A DNA stretch of 64,000 nucleotides from Delphinapterus leucas (GCF_002288925.2 NW_022098037.1:2382384-2446383); one strand, 5' to 3'. Positions 1 to 11,659 are shown, counted from the stretch's first letter. The notes: generated by a model not told the origin, from the letters alone. Numbers and translations are program-made.

Positions 1-803
1 GGAGTTGTGAAAGCTGAAAACGAGCGAGGCCCTGTGGGCCTCCCAGGCATGGAGGCCCTTTTGTCCCCCATTTCTTGTAGGCAGGACTCCAGCCTCATGT
101 TCCCGGAGTTCCAGATTCGGGGAGTTGCTCATCAAGGGAGGGGCAACCAAGATACCAGCTGAGGCAAGATTCAAAGGACCAGAGAAGCTCATCAAGATTA
201 GGAGACCTGAGGTGAGATTAAGGGAATGCAAGCCCTGCTCACACCCTAATCTTGTCAGAGACCCTACCTTTGAACCATTGTTATAAGACCCCTCATCAAA
301 TCCTCCTGGGTTGGGACACACAGTTTTTTGAGGTAGAAGCCCAGTTTGTCTCCCTTTGCCTGGCAAAGCTATCCTTTTCTTTCTTTCTTTTTTTCTTTTT
401 TATAAATTTATTTATTTATTTTTGGCTGCATTGGGTCTTTGTTGCTGTGCGCAGGCTATCTCTAGTTGCGGCAAGTGGGGGCTACTCTTCATTGCCGTGG
501 GCAGGCTTCTTATTGTGGTGGCTTTTGTTGAGGAGCACAAGCTCTAGGCACGCAGGTTTCGGTAGTTGTGGTTTGCGGACTCTAGAACTCAGGCTCAGTA
601 GTTGTGGCGCACGGGCTTATTTGCTCCATGGCATATGAGATCTTCCCGGACCAGGGCTCAAACCCATATCCCCTGCACTGGCAGACGGATTCTTAACCAC
701 TGCGCCACCAGGTAAGTCCAGCTATCCTTTTCTACTTCACCCAAAACTCTGTCTCCGAGATTTGATTTGGCACCCGTGTACAAAGAGGCTGAGCTTTTGG
801 TAA
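1..803 (+). repeat. LTR-like block of an old endogenous retrovirus (left end outside window), split by a SINE
   Basis: The sequence before 381 and after 719 reads as one element once the SINE is removed. The right part (721-803) looks like a U5 region: CTGTCTCCGAGATTTGATTTGG, a Thr/Pro-type leader, then an end at about GGTAACA. No primer-binding site or gag-like sequence follows, so it is probably a solo LTR. The family was not identified and the left edge lies outside the window. Confidence 0.4.
381..719 (-). mobile_element. CHR-type tRNA-Glu-derived SINE
   Basis: Antisense copy: T-rich and TTTA-repeat tail at the left, tRNA-like head at the right (CACTGCGCCACCAGG, the complement of CCTGGTGGCGCAGTG). 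It is flanked by a 14-base duplication, AGCTATCCTTTTCT, at 367-380 and 720-733. The insertion sits inside the LTR-like block. Confidence 0.9.
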
Positions 804-1337
804 CAAAGCTAGAGAGGACTTGCAGCCAGGAAGTAGCAGTCATATTTGCATTTCAGATCTCTGTGGCTGCAGTAGGGAGACTAGATTGAAAGTGGCAGGA
901 AAGATGTAATAATCTTTGCAAACATTCACTAGCGTTGTGGCATTGATGTTAATTTTTATGATAAAATGAAAGCCTATTATACCTTAGCTATACCAATTTT
1001 GAGTAGCCTAATAGTATTATTTCTTACTACCAACTGAAGTATTATTCTCTTTAAAGTTATTCTGGGAAAAACCCATGGAGTAAAATGAAGGGCTAATTTT
1101 TATGTTAATAGATGTGTAAATGGAGTTTATTAGGGGTATTTTTAAACCTTTGGGATGTTAAGAAAAATTATCCAAAAGTTGGAAATGGGCAAAAAAAGAT
1201 TACTGAGTGTCTTATCAGTGGAGTGCTGGGCATTGACTAACATGTCCAAGGTAGGTAGCTGATTCTCTAGGGGTGTGAACTTCTATTTGACACTTTATTT
1301 ACTATGATTAGGAAATTTTAAGGGGGGAAGTGGCTGC
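804..1337. other. Intergenic, nothing recognised
   Basis: AT-rich sequence without a convincing open frame, RNA gene or repeat family that I can name. Confidence 0.5.
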
Positions 1338-1423
1338 TTCCCACTAGCTATCTATTTTACATTTGGTAGTGTATATATGTCAATGCCACTCTCTCACTTC
1401 GTCCAAGCTTACCCTTCCCCCCC
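1338..1423 (-). mobile_element. Cetartiodactyl L1 3'-end fragment, antisense, broken by the gap
   Basis: The stretch CTATCTATTTTACATTTGG, then TAGTGTATATATGTCAATG and a C-rich run, matches the 3' UTR of L1 copies common in cetartiodactyls, read in antisense. It belongs to the same family as 47346-47453 and is cut off by the run of N. Confidence 0.55.
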
Positions 1424-1523
1424 NNNNNNNNNNNNNNNNNNNNNNNNNNNNNNNNNNNNNNNNNNNNNNNNNNNNNNNNNNNNNNNNNNNNNNNNNNNNN
1501 NNNNNNNNNNNNNNNNNNNNNNN
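1424..1523. other. Assembly gap of 100 N
   Basis: Exactly 100 undefined bases directly after a C homopolymer, the usual placeholder for a gap of unknown size. Confidence 0.99.
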
Positions 1524-1730
1524 CAATTTACTCTTCCTCCACGTTTAAGGACCCTTGTGATAACACTGAGAACACTCAGATAACCCAGGATAACCTTGTT
1601 ATTCTAACGTCACTTGATTAGCAACCTTAATTCTCCTTTACCATTTATGGTAACATCCACAGATTCTTGGCATTAGGATATGGAACTCTTTGGGGAGCCA
1701 TTTTTCTGCCAGCCACACAGTCTTTTGAGG
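1524..1730. repeat. Ancient interspersed repeat, probably LTR/MaLR-like
   Basis: Segments such as GGACCCTTGTGATAACA, CAGATAACCCAGGATAA and the GGCATTAGGATATGGA to TTTGGGGAGCCATT stretch follow the order of a common mammalian repeat related to the one at 51875-52385. The family name is uncertain. Confidence 0.4.
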
Positions 1731-2719
1731 ATCTCAGCTTTATGCAAGGATCTTTGTTCTAACTTGCCACTCTGCAGTCCCAGGCCTCACAGTTATTAAA
1801 ACCTACACCGTTAGGTTAACCAAACCAAATGCTTCATCCAGCGAGGCTACAGAATCAGCTCATACTCTCTCTACCTTGGATTTCATTTCTCCCTTTCCTT
1901 CTTTGGGGATTTCTTAGAATAAGAAATCTTATTACTTAAAGGAATATTTGTTACATTTACCCAGCATTTCTAGGGGCTCATAGTAGGAGAATTTGGAGAT
2001 TATCTGGGCAAAAATATTGCCAGAAAAATAAATCTCCAATATGATCATATTCAATCAACCAGGGTATAAATAGGGCATATATTCAAATACTTAAAAGTTA
2101 TGTCAAGCTATAATTTTTTAAGCTAAAATATATTCTGTCATCCTAACTTGACAAATACACTTACATCATGACCTGGAAGGCCCGATGTGGATGCAGGATT
2201 CTCAGATTCCTTGATGTGCTATGCAGGAACTTGGCTGTACAAGGTGAGATGCCCCCAGCTGTGGCCTGTCTCCTTTCTCTTTTTGCACCTGGCTCCACCC
2301 AGCACTGTGATAGGCCTCATACACATGCATGTTCCCCGCCACCCTCCCCGTGCCCCGCCTGACTATGAAGTTCTGTCCAAACCTTTGACAACTAGGCAAC
2401 TGTGGCCACTTCTCTGGCCTGAGTTGTGTATACAAATAGCAAGTTCTGGCTTCAACAGCAAGAACCTGGAGAAGAATCCCATGAAGGTTCTGGATATGAG
2501 CTGAGGGCAGTCTAGACAGGGAATTCTATGGTTCTGTGCACCTGAGGTTAAAGGGGGGAGCGTGGGCTCCAGCAGGCCAGTCTTCTTAGGCCTATGGATC
2601 TGGCTCTGTGGGAAGGGGAGTGCCCAGAGTACAGCTTTCTAAAGCACTGTGCCTGGGGCAGGAGGCCCTCTTGCCTGGCTCTCAGCATAGTTCTGCAATT
2701 GGCTGTCAAAATATTTCCA
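1731..2719. other. Intergenic, nothing recognised
   Basis: Open frames around 2187-2504 run through composition-biased sequence and match no family I recognise. No repeat was assigned. Confidence 0.45.
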
Positions 2720-2920
2720 GTTGTACCTGTACTGTAAATTGTAACTGTCCCAAGTTATTTCTTGCCTCACCTATTGCAATAGCTTCCAAACTGGTATCCT
2801 GGCCACTTGTGTCATCCTCGGTCATTAAGAGTCAGAAAACCTGTTTCCAAATCCTGGCCCTGCTATTTATTAATTGTATAACTTTAGACTGGTTAATTAA
2901 CCTTTTGAGCCTCAATTTGC
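2720..2920 (+). repeat. L2-like then MIR-like relics
   Basis: ATTGCAATAGCTTCCAAACTGG resembles the L2 ORF2 end. From 2823 to 2920 the order of TCCAAATCCTGGCCCTGC and the Leu/Pro-rich TAATTAACCTTTTGAGCCTCA stretch follows MIR. Boundaries are by eye. Confidence 0.4.
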
Positions 2921-3569
2921 ACAACATAGCTGCTCCCAAATTCCTGACTCACAGGCACTATAAGAAATAAAAAGTATTTATTGTGTGTTAAGCCGTTACT
3001 TTCCAGAGTAATTTGTTAAACAGAAAGACAAAACTAATACATTACCATTCCACCCCTGCTTCTCAAACATGGCATTGATGTCTATTATTCCAGAGGGCCT
3101 TTCTAAAAACCTAATATAAAAACAGTAATGAAGATCTTCAACTAGAAACATTTAAAAACATTCTACCCATTCTAGTCTATTGATTCTTCAATAGTCTAAG
3201 CATGGATTTTTTCTTTTTTTCAAGATAAAGGTTAAGAAATCAAACAAAAAAACTATAAACTGTACATGTCAGGTCTCTCTAATATCAGTGACTCTTCTCA
3301 TGACATAAATTAAGGGATGGAGGCAATGCTGTGTGCTATGTCCCATGCCCCAGTTCTAAGCCCATCCATCTTGCCCCACAGTACCGCAGCTACAACACCC
3401 TTTAAAGGCAGTCCTTAAATAACAAGAGACCTTATTCTTCCTGACATTTATCTGGTAATACTGAGGAATAGGCTGGTTTGGTTGGTGAAACATTGTATTT
3501 AATACTTGCCAGGATTATGAGATTCAAACTGCCTGTAGAACCTGGCCAATGTCTAAGATAGTCATGGAC
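2921..3569. other. Intergenic, nothing recognised
   Basis: AT-rich sequence with only short open frames and no repeat that I can name. Confidence 0.45.
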
Positions 3570-3583
3570 GTAATTGTCTTTTA

Positions 3584-3831
3584 ATTAATTAATTAATGGC
3601 TGCGTTGGGTCTTTGTTGCAGTGCGCAGGCTTCTCTTGTTGCGGAGCACGTGCTCTAGGCACGTGGGCTTCAGTAGTTGCAGCTTGTGGGCTCTAGAGCG
3701 CCGGCTCAGTAGTTGTGGTGCATGGGCTGAGTTGCTCCGCGGCATGTGGGATCTTCCCACACCAGGGCTCGAACTGGTGGCCCCTGCATTGGCAGGTGGA
3801 TTCTTAACCACTGCGACACCAGGGAAGCCCT
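3584..3831 (-). mobile_element. CHR-type tRNA-Glu-derived SINE
   Basis: Antisense, with a TTAA-repeat tail at left and the tRNA-like head at right (CACTGCGACACCAGGGAAG). Flanks GTAATTGTCTTTTA (3570-3583) and GTCATTGTCTTTTA (3832-3845) form a target-site duplication with one mismatch. Confidence 0.9.
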
Positions 3832-4114
3832 GTCATTGTCTTTTACAATGCAAAGAATACTAATTTATCGTATTTCTATTCTGAGATATTAAAACCTGTT
3901 CCTAATTTCTTTAGTTTTGTTATTTATTCCTTCAGCATATATTTACCAAGTACCTTCTCCGTGCTAGCTCTGATAGAGTACAAACTAAACAAGACATTTG
4001 TCCTACTCTCAAGGAATTTAGAGTCTAATAAAGAAAAAAGAGAAGTTATAGTCCAATAGAAAAGAAAGAGATGCTCTTGGGAAAATAATCCCTTTGCGTG
4101 AAGAGGGAGCATGA

Positions 4115-4154
4115 GTGTGTGTGTGTGTGTGTGTGCATGCACACACACGCGCAC
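4115..4154. repeat. (GT)n tract turning into (AC)n; alternating purine-pyrimidine, 40 bases
   Basis: Forty bases alternate strictly between purine and pyrimidine. The centre, GCATGC, makes 4127-4148 a perfect 22-base palindrome. Confidence 0.95.
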
Positions 4155-4237
4155 TCACATGTGCACGCACATACAGGCATGTATGTCTGCGTATTGTCCA
4201 GGTTGGGTGGAAATGTTACAGGGTTATTGGTTGTTGT

Positions 4238-4400
4238 TTACTTTTTACTGAAGTGTAACATACGTACAGAAAGTTGCACAAATCCTAAGTACATAGCTCA
4301 ATGAATTTTTTCAAATTGAACCTAGTAAGCAGCACCTAGATAAAGAAATAGAATTTTACTAGTACCCAAGAAGCCCTTTTCTGGTCAATACTTCAGCAAG
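4238..4400 (-). mobile_element. L1 3' UTR relic, antisense
   Basis: The motif order (ACTGAAGTGTAACATACGTACAG, then GTACATAGCTCAATGAATTTTT, then AGCACCTAGATAAAGAAATAG) is that of an old L1 3' UTR in reverse. A related copy is at 33030. Confidence 0.5.
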
Positions 4401-5349
4401 GAGAAGGAAATATATCAGACAACTTTCTTTTCAACAATCTGCTTAGTGCATACCTTCCTGCATCATGAGTCACCCTCAGACCATTATTAGTCCACCTTCA
4501 AAAATAGTTTCTCTGAGGCAACTCTCCCCTCTTCGTAAGCTGAAATCAGTGATGAAAGTCCAGGTGACCCAGAGCAAAAATTTCCAGCTGTCAAATTAAC
4601 AGACAGGAAGCATTTTTTTCTTCACAAAAGATGTGTCTAGACTCATGGAAATTTCAAGGGAAAAAAAAAAACTCCATTAGGTCATCAGGTGAAGGATTGT
4701 TCCTTCTGATATGATTCCTAGTTTTTTCTTTAGTTTAAAATGAGAGCAGCTGTTCTTATTCAGAGTCAAGCCGTACACATAAAGCAAACCTAATGTACCC
4801 TTTATTGTAGTAGATGGAAAGCATGCACCAAACCAGTTAGGTAGTACAACCCCATGATGTGGCAGCAAAGCCTATGGCATGTTATTAGAAACCAAGTGAT
4901 ATAGAACATCTTTTATTTTGTGTTTAGAAAGCACAGGACAGCTACCTGACCCAAAGGTGAACCTTACACGGATACAATCAGACAAAGCACTTTCCATCGA
5001 AATATAGAAGTTCAAGGCTGTGGTGTTCAAGTCCCTTTGAGTGCTAATATCTATCAGTAGGTATAAGAAACGTAAAAAGTCACTCTTTGGGCTGAATCTT
5101 CCTTTAATCTTTTCTAGAAGGGCCTTATCACAGTTCAAATAAAATGGCTTAAAGTAAGAGTGGGTCTGTAGTAGGCAAATAACCCAGGTGGAGGTCTCTT
5201 GGATCATGTATTTGATGTTTTTTCATGGAATTAGAAAAAAGTGAAGAAAGCTTGAATCACAGCATTTGTGTTGTAAATTTCCATCACGTTTTTTGGTGAC
5301 TTTCTCCAAACTTTAAGCCTATTTGCAAAACATAAGCAAGACTAGTAGC
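4401..5349. other. Intergenic, nothing recognised
   Basis: The 111-codon antisense frame at 4872-5207 has no recognisable domain, promoter or homology that I know. I treat the stretch as non-coding. Confidence 0.45.
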
Positions 5350-5455
5350 TCTTTTATGCAGAAACCATGTTTTTGTTTTGTTTTCTGCAACTACAGCATC
5401 TACCATAGCACTTGGGACATGGTAAGTGTTTAATAAACATTTGGTGACTGACAAA
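5350..5455 (+). repeat. L2-like 3' end
   Basis: CATAGCACTTGGGACATGG followed by TAAGTGTTTAATAAACATTTGG is the typical L2/MIR-type terminal sequence. Confidence 0.45.
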
Positions 5456-5479
5456 TGTCTGTGTGTCCTGAGCTAAGGA

Positions 5480-6140
5480 GTTAGAACTTTATCCTAAAAG
5501 CTATGGGAGTCATTCCCTGAAGCATGTTCAGGAAAGGAGTGAAATGATCTTATTTACTTTGTAGGAAGATGCCCTGGCAATGGTAGGGAACATACACTAT
5601 AAAGAAACAGATCTGGAGGCAAGATGACTCACTGGGAGGTAACAGTAACATCCCAGACTAGATAGTTTGAACTAAGGTAGGGGAATGTTAAGGTAAAAAG
5701 TAGACACTAATTTGAAGGATACTTAGAAAGTGAAATCTATATGATCTAATGATTGATAGAATATGGAGGGAATGAGAAGATAGGGGAGGAGGACTCTAAC
5801 AATGATTCTTGGGATTATGGTTTGGTCTTTTGGATGGGTGATGAGTTAACTGGTTGAGATGCAGAATATAGTAGGAGAAGGAACAGGTTTGGTATCAAAA
5901 ACAATAGGCTTTCTGCATTCCCTTTGGGTGTGAGGTCCTTGTGGGATGTCTGATATACAATAAATAGAGTACGAATGGTTTTTGAAGCCATGGGTTTTAA
6001 TGCTATCTCACAGGAAGAAAGGCAGAGTGTAAAAACCCAGAGGGCAAAGTGCAGAAGGAGACCAAGATGGAGGGGCCAGACAGGTGGGAAAAAAGCTAAG
6101 AGAATAGAGTAAGAAAGAGAACAGAGCTAAGGAACATGGG
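5480..6140 (-). mobile_element. L2 relic, antisense
   Basis: Motifs in the order expected for reverse-complement L2 ORF2: a degenerate GGAAGGAGTGAAATGATCT-type block, GGATGGGTGATGAG, and a GAGATGC...AGCAGG-type run. Strongly diverged, edges approximate. Confidence 0.5.
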
Positions 6141-6189
6141 CTTCAAAGGGACTGAATGAGGTAAAGACTAAGTCAGATTGAATATATTG

Positions 6190-6650
6190 GAACTAATATG
6201 TAAGAGCAGCAATTATGTCTCTTTTGATCGCAAGTACTAGAAACTCAAAACAGCTTAAGCAATTTATTGGTTCATGTTAATAGGGAGAAGGGAAGATCCA
6301 GAGTCTTAAATAATAATAGTATCATTTTCTCCCCATCTCTACGCATAACCCCTCATTTACACATCTGTCCTCTGTTTTGGTCTTGTTCTTTTCTACTACT
6401 GACAGACTTCCTGTCCATGGAGGGAGACAAACTGTAGCTCTGGGCTCATATTTTCTCAGCCTTGTAAATCCAGAGGAAAGAGGAAACGTCTCTTTCCCTA
6501 CTTCAGAATACACAGCTTGCTGGGAAGGACTCTGATTGGTCAGGCCAGCCAGGGTCACGAGCCCACTCTTAAGCCAGGCAGCAGGTATCGTGAATGGTGA
6601 TACCACCAGAATCACGATTTGAGGATGTAGAAATAGATCCAAAAGAAGGA
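6190..6650. repeat. Ancient interspersed repeat, family uncertain
   Basis: ACTCAAAACAGCTTAAGCAA, the 'TTATTGGTTCATG' block, and the CAGAGGAAAGAGGAAACGTC and CTGATTGGTCAGGCCAGC blocks follow the order of a common old mammalian repeat that I recognise but cannot name with confidence. Confidence 0.4.
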
Positions 6651-7329
6651 AGAGGAAAAGGTGCTATTCCCAGAATCTAGGGTAGGAATGGAGGGTGACC
6701 AGAAATAACAGATTTCTACAATCTGTTGAATGATGCTGGTAGAAGCCAGTTTGCAGTTGAAACTCAGTCAGCCTTTTAGACTCAGCTGTCACAGATACTG
6801 ATTAAAAAACTAAGACGAGTGCCCATAGACTAGTCTTCATTTTGAAGAGGCTTGCCTATTAACTAAACATATGGATTAAGATGTATGTATTCCCTAAAAG
6901 TCACACATAAAAAAGGAAAACTTTTTTCTCCCTTATGGTAATAGAAATTTGGTTTTCGTATGAGATAAAATTATAAAGTGACATTTTTTTAAAAATGAAA
7001 ACACTGGGAAGTTTTTCAAGGTGTTCACTTTGGGAGTCTGTACAATTATCCTAGCAGCGATGTTATTGCACAAGACATTTTTGAAAGTTCTCTTTTGAAT
7101 TTGCCTCTGAGCTTGAAGGGGTAAAAATCCATGTCTTTTAAGGACATATTAGAATTCTGAAAACAACCCAAGTTGTCATTTGGAGTGAAATTTGGTGAAA
7201 AGGGTAAGTTAGAGGAATACAGCACAATCATGTAATCCAATAATGAGATGGGTTGATTTTCCTCTCCAGGACCGTAATGATCTTCTCCTTTCTCCTCTTT
7301 CTCACTCTCCCCCCAGTTCTCTCTCCAGT
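6651..7329. other. Intergenic, nothing recognised
   Basis: The 98-codon antisense frame at 7046-7342 is Glu/Lys/Gly-rich at its start, matches nothing I recognise and lacks a promoter context. Confidence 0.4.
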
Positions 7330-7765
7330 AGCTCTTACACATCCAGCCAGATTAACCTTTCTGAACTATAATTCCCATCATGTCAGTACCTTTTCCAAAA
7401 TCTATCAGTGACTCAAACTGCTGGTATAAAAATGTCCAAGCCCTTTGGTCTGGAAGACAAGGCTCTTTGCAGTCTCACTGAAGTTTGTTATTTGTTCTCC
7501 CTTTCAGTCCCCAAAAGTGAACTCCTGAATATTTTCTGTTCAATCTCAGTGAATTCTTATATTTTTGTTTTCTCTCCATGACCAATTTCTATCTTGCCTT
7601 TATGGCAATGATCAGATGTCATCATCCCCATGGGCTAGCCTCCCCTGATTCCTGCACTCCAGTTGATTATCCTTGGTTTCTTTCCCCTGAGATTGAAATT
7701 GCTAGTTTCTGTTTATCTGGAATTTTGTGGGAATATGAGGTTAGATTAATGCAATGTTCTAGTTA
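7330..7765 (+). mobile_element. L2 relic
   Basis: CAGCCAGATTAACCTTTCTGA, AAAATCTATCAGTGACTC, TCTGGAAGACAAGGCTCTTTG and TTCTATCTTGCC follow the order of the L2 3' region. Confidence 0.5.
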
Positions 7766-7875
7766 CTGATAATAATGTTATGTTTAATATAGCACTAGGA
7801 TTAAAAGAAGTAGACAATAGTAAGACACCTAAAACAGATTACTTTGAACATAACAGTCTAGTCAAAAGAGCAAGC

Positions 7876-8045
7876 ATAGTCTTTAGAGATAGACTGAATT
7901 TGAATCCTAGCTCTGTTGTTTTTTAGCTGGGTGTCTTTAAGCAATTTATTAATATTTCTCTAAGCATCCATCCTCTCATCTGTAAAGTGGAAGTAATGAC
8001 ACCAGTTTCACAAATTTATTGTGAGGATTAGAAGAGGCTATGGAA
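7876..8045 (+). mobile_element. MIR
   Basis: TTTGAATCCTAGCTCTG, TTTAAGCAATTTATTAATATTTCTC, CATCTGTAAAGTGG and GTGAGGATTAGAAGAGG follow the MIR consensus order. Confidence 0.65.
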
Positions 8046-8179
8046 AAGATTTTAAAAATAATCTTAGAGAAAGGAAGACTTCTATAAGCATGATAAAATT
8101 CAGAAGCTATAAAGATTGATATTTCAATTGCATAAAATGTAAACATTTTTGCATGGCAAAATAATACCATAACTAAAGC

Positions 8180-9150
8180 CAAAGAGGGTAAACTGCAACA
8201 TTTATAACACATAAAGGGATTATTTTCATTCTCTCATATCTGTGGGGAAAAAGACCAATCCAGTAGAAAAGAATATGGACAAAGGAAATAAAAATTATCC
8301 ACAGAAAACGAAATATAAATAGCTTTTAAACATATAAAAAGATGCTCAACCTCATATGTAATAAAGTAAATGCAAATTAAAACTCAGTGATATACTATTT
8401 TTCACCTGAGGGAAATGTATACAGGTACACCTTCTCTGAAAGGCAATTTGGCAATGACCATAAAATTTAAGCACATACTCTTCTGAGCAATTCTACTTCT
8501 AGGAATGTATATACCTGTGCTGTCCAATATAGCAGCCAGTGGCCACATCTGATTACTGAGCACCTGCAGTGTGGCTCATCTGAATTGAGATATACATTAT
8601 GCATGAAATACGCACTGAATTCCAAAGACTTACGGCAAGCAAAAGAATGTAAAATATCTCATTATATATTTTTTATAATGACTTACATGTTGAAATGATA
8701 TTTGGGATATAATGTGTTAAATATAATACATTAGTAAGAACAATTTTACTTGTCTCTTTTACTTTTTTTAGTATGATTGCCAGAACATTTAAAATTGTGT
8801 ATGTTGTTCACATATGAACAGTGACAACATACACTGTTCTATTTGCATGTATGAGAGATTATGTATGTATAAAGAATACCTGGAAACATCCTTAATATTC
8901 ACTAACAGAGGCTTCACTAAATAACACATGATACACTCACAGAGTGGAATGTTATGTGACCAGAAAAAGGAGCGAGACTAATTTGTACCAAGATGGTAAC
9001 TCTCCAATATATATTAAGTGAAAAAAAATAAAGCACAGAACAGATGTATAGTAAGCTGTTTGTGTTCAGTGTATATTGAACAAATTTTGAATGAATTATG
9101 TAAAATTGTACATATGCATAGAATATTCTTGGAAGGATGCATAACTAATT
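8180..9150 (+). mobile_element. Old L1 3' UTR relic, interrupted by a hAT element
   Basis: AAAAAGATGCTCAACCTCAT, GCAAATTAAAACTCAGTGATA and GGAATGTATATACCTG before the break continue after it with GGAAACATCCTTAATATTCAC and GAGTGGAATGTTATGTGACCAG. This is the normal order of an L1 3' UTR. Confidence 0.65.
8514..8850. mobile_element. Non-autonomous hAT (Charlie-type) DNA transposon inside the L1 relic
   Basis: Starts near GTGCTGTCCAATATAGCAGCC and continues through GAATTGAGATATACATTATGC and AAAAGAATGTAAAATATCTC to a decayed end near TGTTCTATTTG, in the order of a widespread MER element. The family name is uncertain and the termini are degraded. Confidence 0.6.
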
Positions 9151-10069
9151 ATTTTTAGTTATTGTCCTAAAGAGAAGTAATTGTGTCTCAGTATCAGAGA
9201 TAGGAGATTTATTTTTAACTCTACCTTTTTGTACTCATTTACCAACATTTTAACAACATGTATTCATTACCTATTTAGAAAAAAATGCATTTACAGGTTT
9301 TCATTGTTTTTGAAGAAAACAATCTCCAAAAAGAATTTCCCAAAGTCAGTTATGACAGCATAGTAACTTATGTTTATTTTTTAAAAGTAAAGGTGGTAAA
9401 CCATGGTGTCCTACACGTAGTAGGTGCCTAGGAAATATCCATTCCTCTCCCTTTTCCACTCTTTGGCTAATAGCACAGATATCATAACAGAATCTTTCCA
9501 TGTTTTAGGAATATCCTAAGTGTTGCCTTCATGTTATGGCTCTGGATATGTCGAGGGTCAGTGAATGAGGCTGCACTGATCTTATGACATGCCCTGGAAA
9601 TTAGTTATTTCCCCCCAATAAATCCCAGAAATATGCTTGCTTACTTTTATACCCCTCTCATCAAAATGGAAGGCAGCTTGTATAATGCATAACTTCTTAG
9701 TCAGTATGGTATTGTAAGCTGTCTGCAAATTTTATTACTATATTAAGGGCGGAAGCAAGTTTTTCCAGTTATTACACCCTCTGCATTGAAATCTTCACTC
9801 TCCTTGTCAGTCTCTTGATTCTTCAGCAGTTAAAACACTCTCTTTATTTCTGTATCAGAGACTCTGTGTGCCTTGCTAACCTCTCTGTCTACTTCAATCA
9901 CCTCTTCTCACTTTCATGAAGTTTGTTGATTGATTGCTTCTAACAGGGTATGGCTGGCTTTCCAGGCCTTTGTCTAAATTTAAAACACTAGAGCCATCCT
10001 TCAGAAAGTACACCATGCTCAATCAATTGCATTTGCTCATAGAATACCTTTTGTTTTTTAGAAGCAAAA
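9151..10069. other. Intergenic, mostly unrecognised
   Basis: Only a short L2-like tail (around 9400-9440, CACGTAGTAGGTGCCTAGG) could be made out. No gene. Confidence 0.4.
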
Positions 10070-10940
10070 GTCTCTTGATTCTGACTCCTTATTTCCATTC
10101 CCATTGATTCTGCCTGAGTCCAGGTCCCCTTCATCTTGTCTGGGATATGTCAATTAGCTCTTAACTAGTCAGTGTGCTTTCAGACTCCCTACCGGCAGTC
10201 CATTTTCCACTTTACTGCTAAATTTTAAAAAGAGGTTCTGAAAAACAGATTTATGCATTCATTCCTTCATTCATCCAACGTTTATTAAGCATCTCCTTTG
10301 TGTCAGTCATCATGCTAGGAACTGGGAACACAAAGGCATCTTTTTCCTATGCAGGCTCTGTGCTCCTGAGCTTGTGTCTAGTGCAGGGGGCCAATGACTG
10401 GACACATGTCTATGGGGCCCAGGATGCTGTGGCAGAACCCAGCAGGGAAGGACAGTTTCTCAGTCCCTGCCACCTGATCAAATTGGAGAGAGGCAGAGGG
10501 ACGTGTTTTAACAGGCCCTCTCCAAGAGCAAGGCTGGACAAGTGGTACATAGCATATCTGATCAGTAAGGCTGGACGGATAGCCAGAGACAAGCTGGAGA
10601 CATCAGCATGAGGCAGTGGTGAAGGGCTTAAGGGGCCATGCAAAGGAGTTTAGACTTTATTCTAAGGGCCTAGGTTTTAAGTAGTGTAGTCATGTGATCA
10701 GATTTGCATTTTATGAAAAGCATCATGATAAAAGTTTGGAGGATAGTTGAAGGGATAAAAGACTGGAACCAGGAAAGCAAATTAGGAGGAGACTGTTTCA
10801 ACAATCCAGTCAAGAGGCAAGGACGATCTAAATGAAGAAAACAGCAGTGGGGGTGGGGAGAGGTGGACAGACTCTAGAGACAGCCATCAAGAAAACAGAC
10901 TAGGTTTAGTGATTACTTATTTGGATGTTTGTGGGAAGGG
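10070..10940. mobile_element. L2 relics: + strand to about 10240, then antisense
   Basis: 10070-10240 reads as sense L2. From 10250, CATTCATCCAACGTTTATTAAGC, GTCAGTCATCATGCTAGGAAC, TTTAGACTTTATTCTAAGGG, and CATGTGATCAGATTTGCATTTT follow the order of antisense L2. The 103-codon frame at 10300-10611 lies within it and is not a gene. Confidence 0.5.
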
Positions 10941-11109
10941 GGAAAAGGAGAATGTCAGAACTGACTTGCAAATGGCTGGTTTGAGCCCTTGGGATGCTGT
11001 AAGGAGCTATGCAGAGGGAATGGTTTGGCAGGGAGCTGGTTGTGTGATTTGGTAAAGATGGTAGCTGTTGAGTATTTGGGTCTGCACTCAGCTGAGAGGT
11101 GTAGACCAG

Positions 11110-11580
11110 AGACATTCATTCTTCACCCATTTACTCATTCAACAAATAGGTGTTGAGTGCCTACTATATTCCAGGTGCTGTTCTAAGCATTGGGAATGTA
11201 GTGGTAAAAAAACAGAACAAAGTTCTATTTTTGTGGCACTTTCGCTCCAGAAAAGAGACTAAAGAAACCAAACACAACTTAATAAATGTATACTATGGTA
11301 AAATGTCAGGTAGGTATGTTGAGGACAAATACAATTCGGGTGAGAAGGCAGAGCATGACCAGGTGTTGGGGATATTTAAAATAAGATAGTCCAGAGAAAA
11401 GCATCTTTGAAGAGGTGATATTTGAGCATAAACCTGATTGAAGTAACAAAGGGAGGCATGGGAAAGTTCAACGGAAGGGTGTGTAAGGAAAACCTTGGGG
11501 GGCAAAAGGGTCCCAAAGGAGTGGGCGGTGGAAGTTGTAAGGGAGGGGTAGAAGGAGAAGGAATACAGATGCTCACATAA
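11110..11580 (-). mobile_element. L2 relic, antisense
   Basis: CAACAAATAGGTGTTGAGTG, CCAGGTGCTGTTCTAAGCATTGGG and GAAGAGGTGATATTTGAGC follow antisense L2. The short frames on both strands here are chance products. Confidence 0.6.
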
Positions 11581-11659
11581 TAGCACCCCCTACCAATCCC
11601 TGAAAACCTTAAATTCTTAAGTACTATATGTCGTCTGCTTCCTTTTGCAACCATCTCTA

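Noticed and set aside
252..638. 128-codon frame with hydrophobic stretches
   Set aside because: It crosses from an LTR-like block into an antisense SINE, and the hydrophobic part is the T-rich tail.
4872..5207. 111-codon antisense frame
   Set aside because: No recognised family, no promoter or splice context, and its length is expected by chance in 64 kb.
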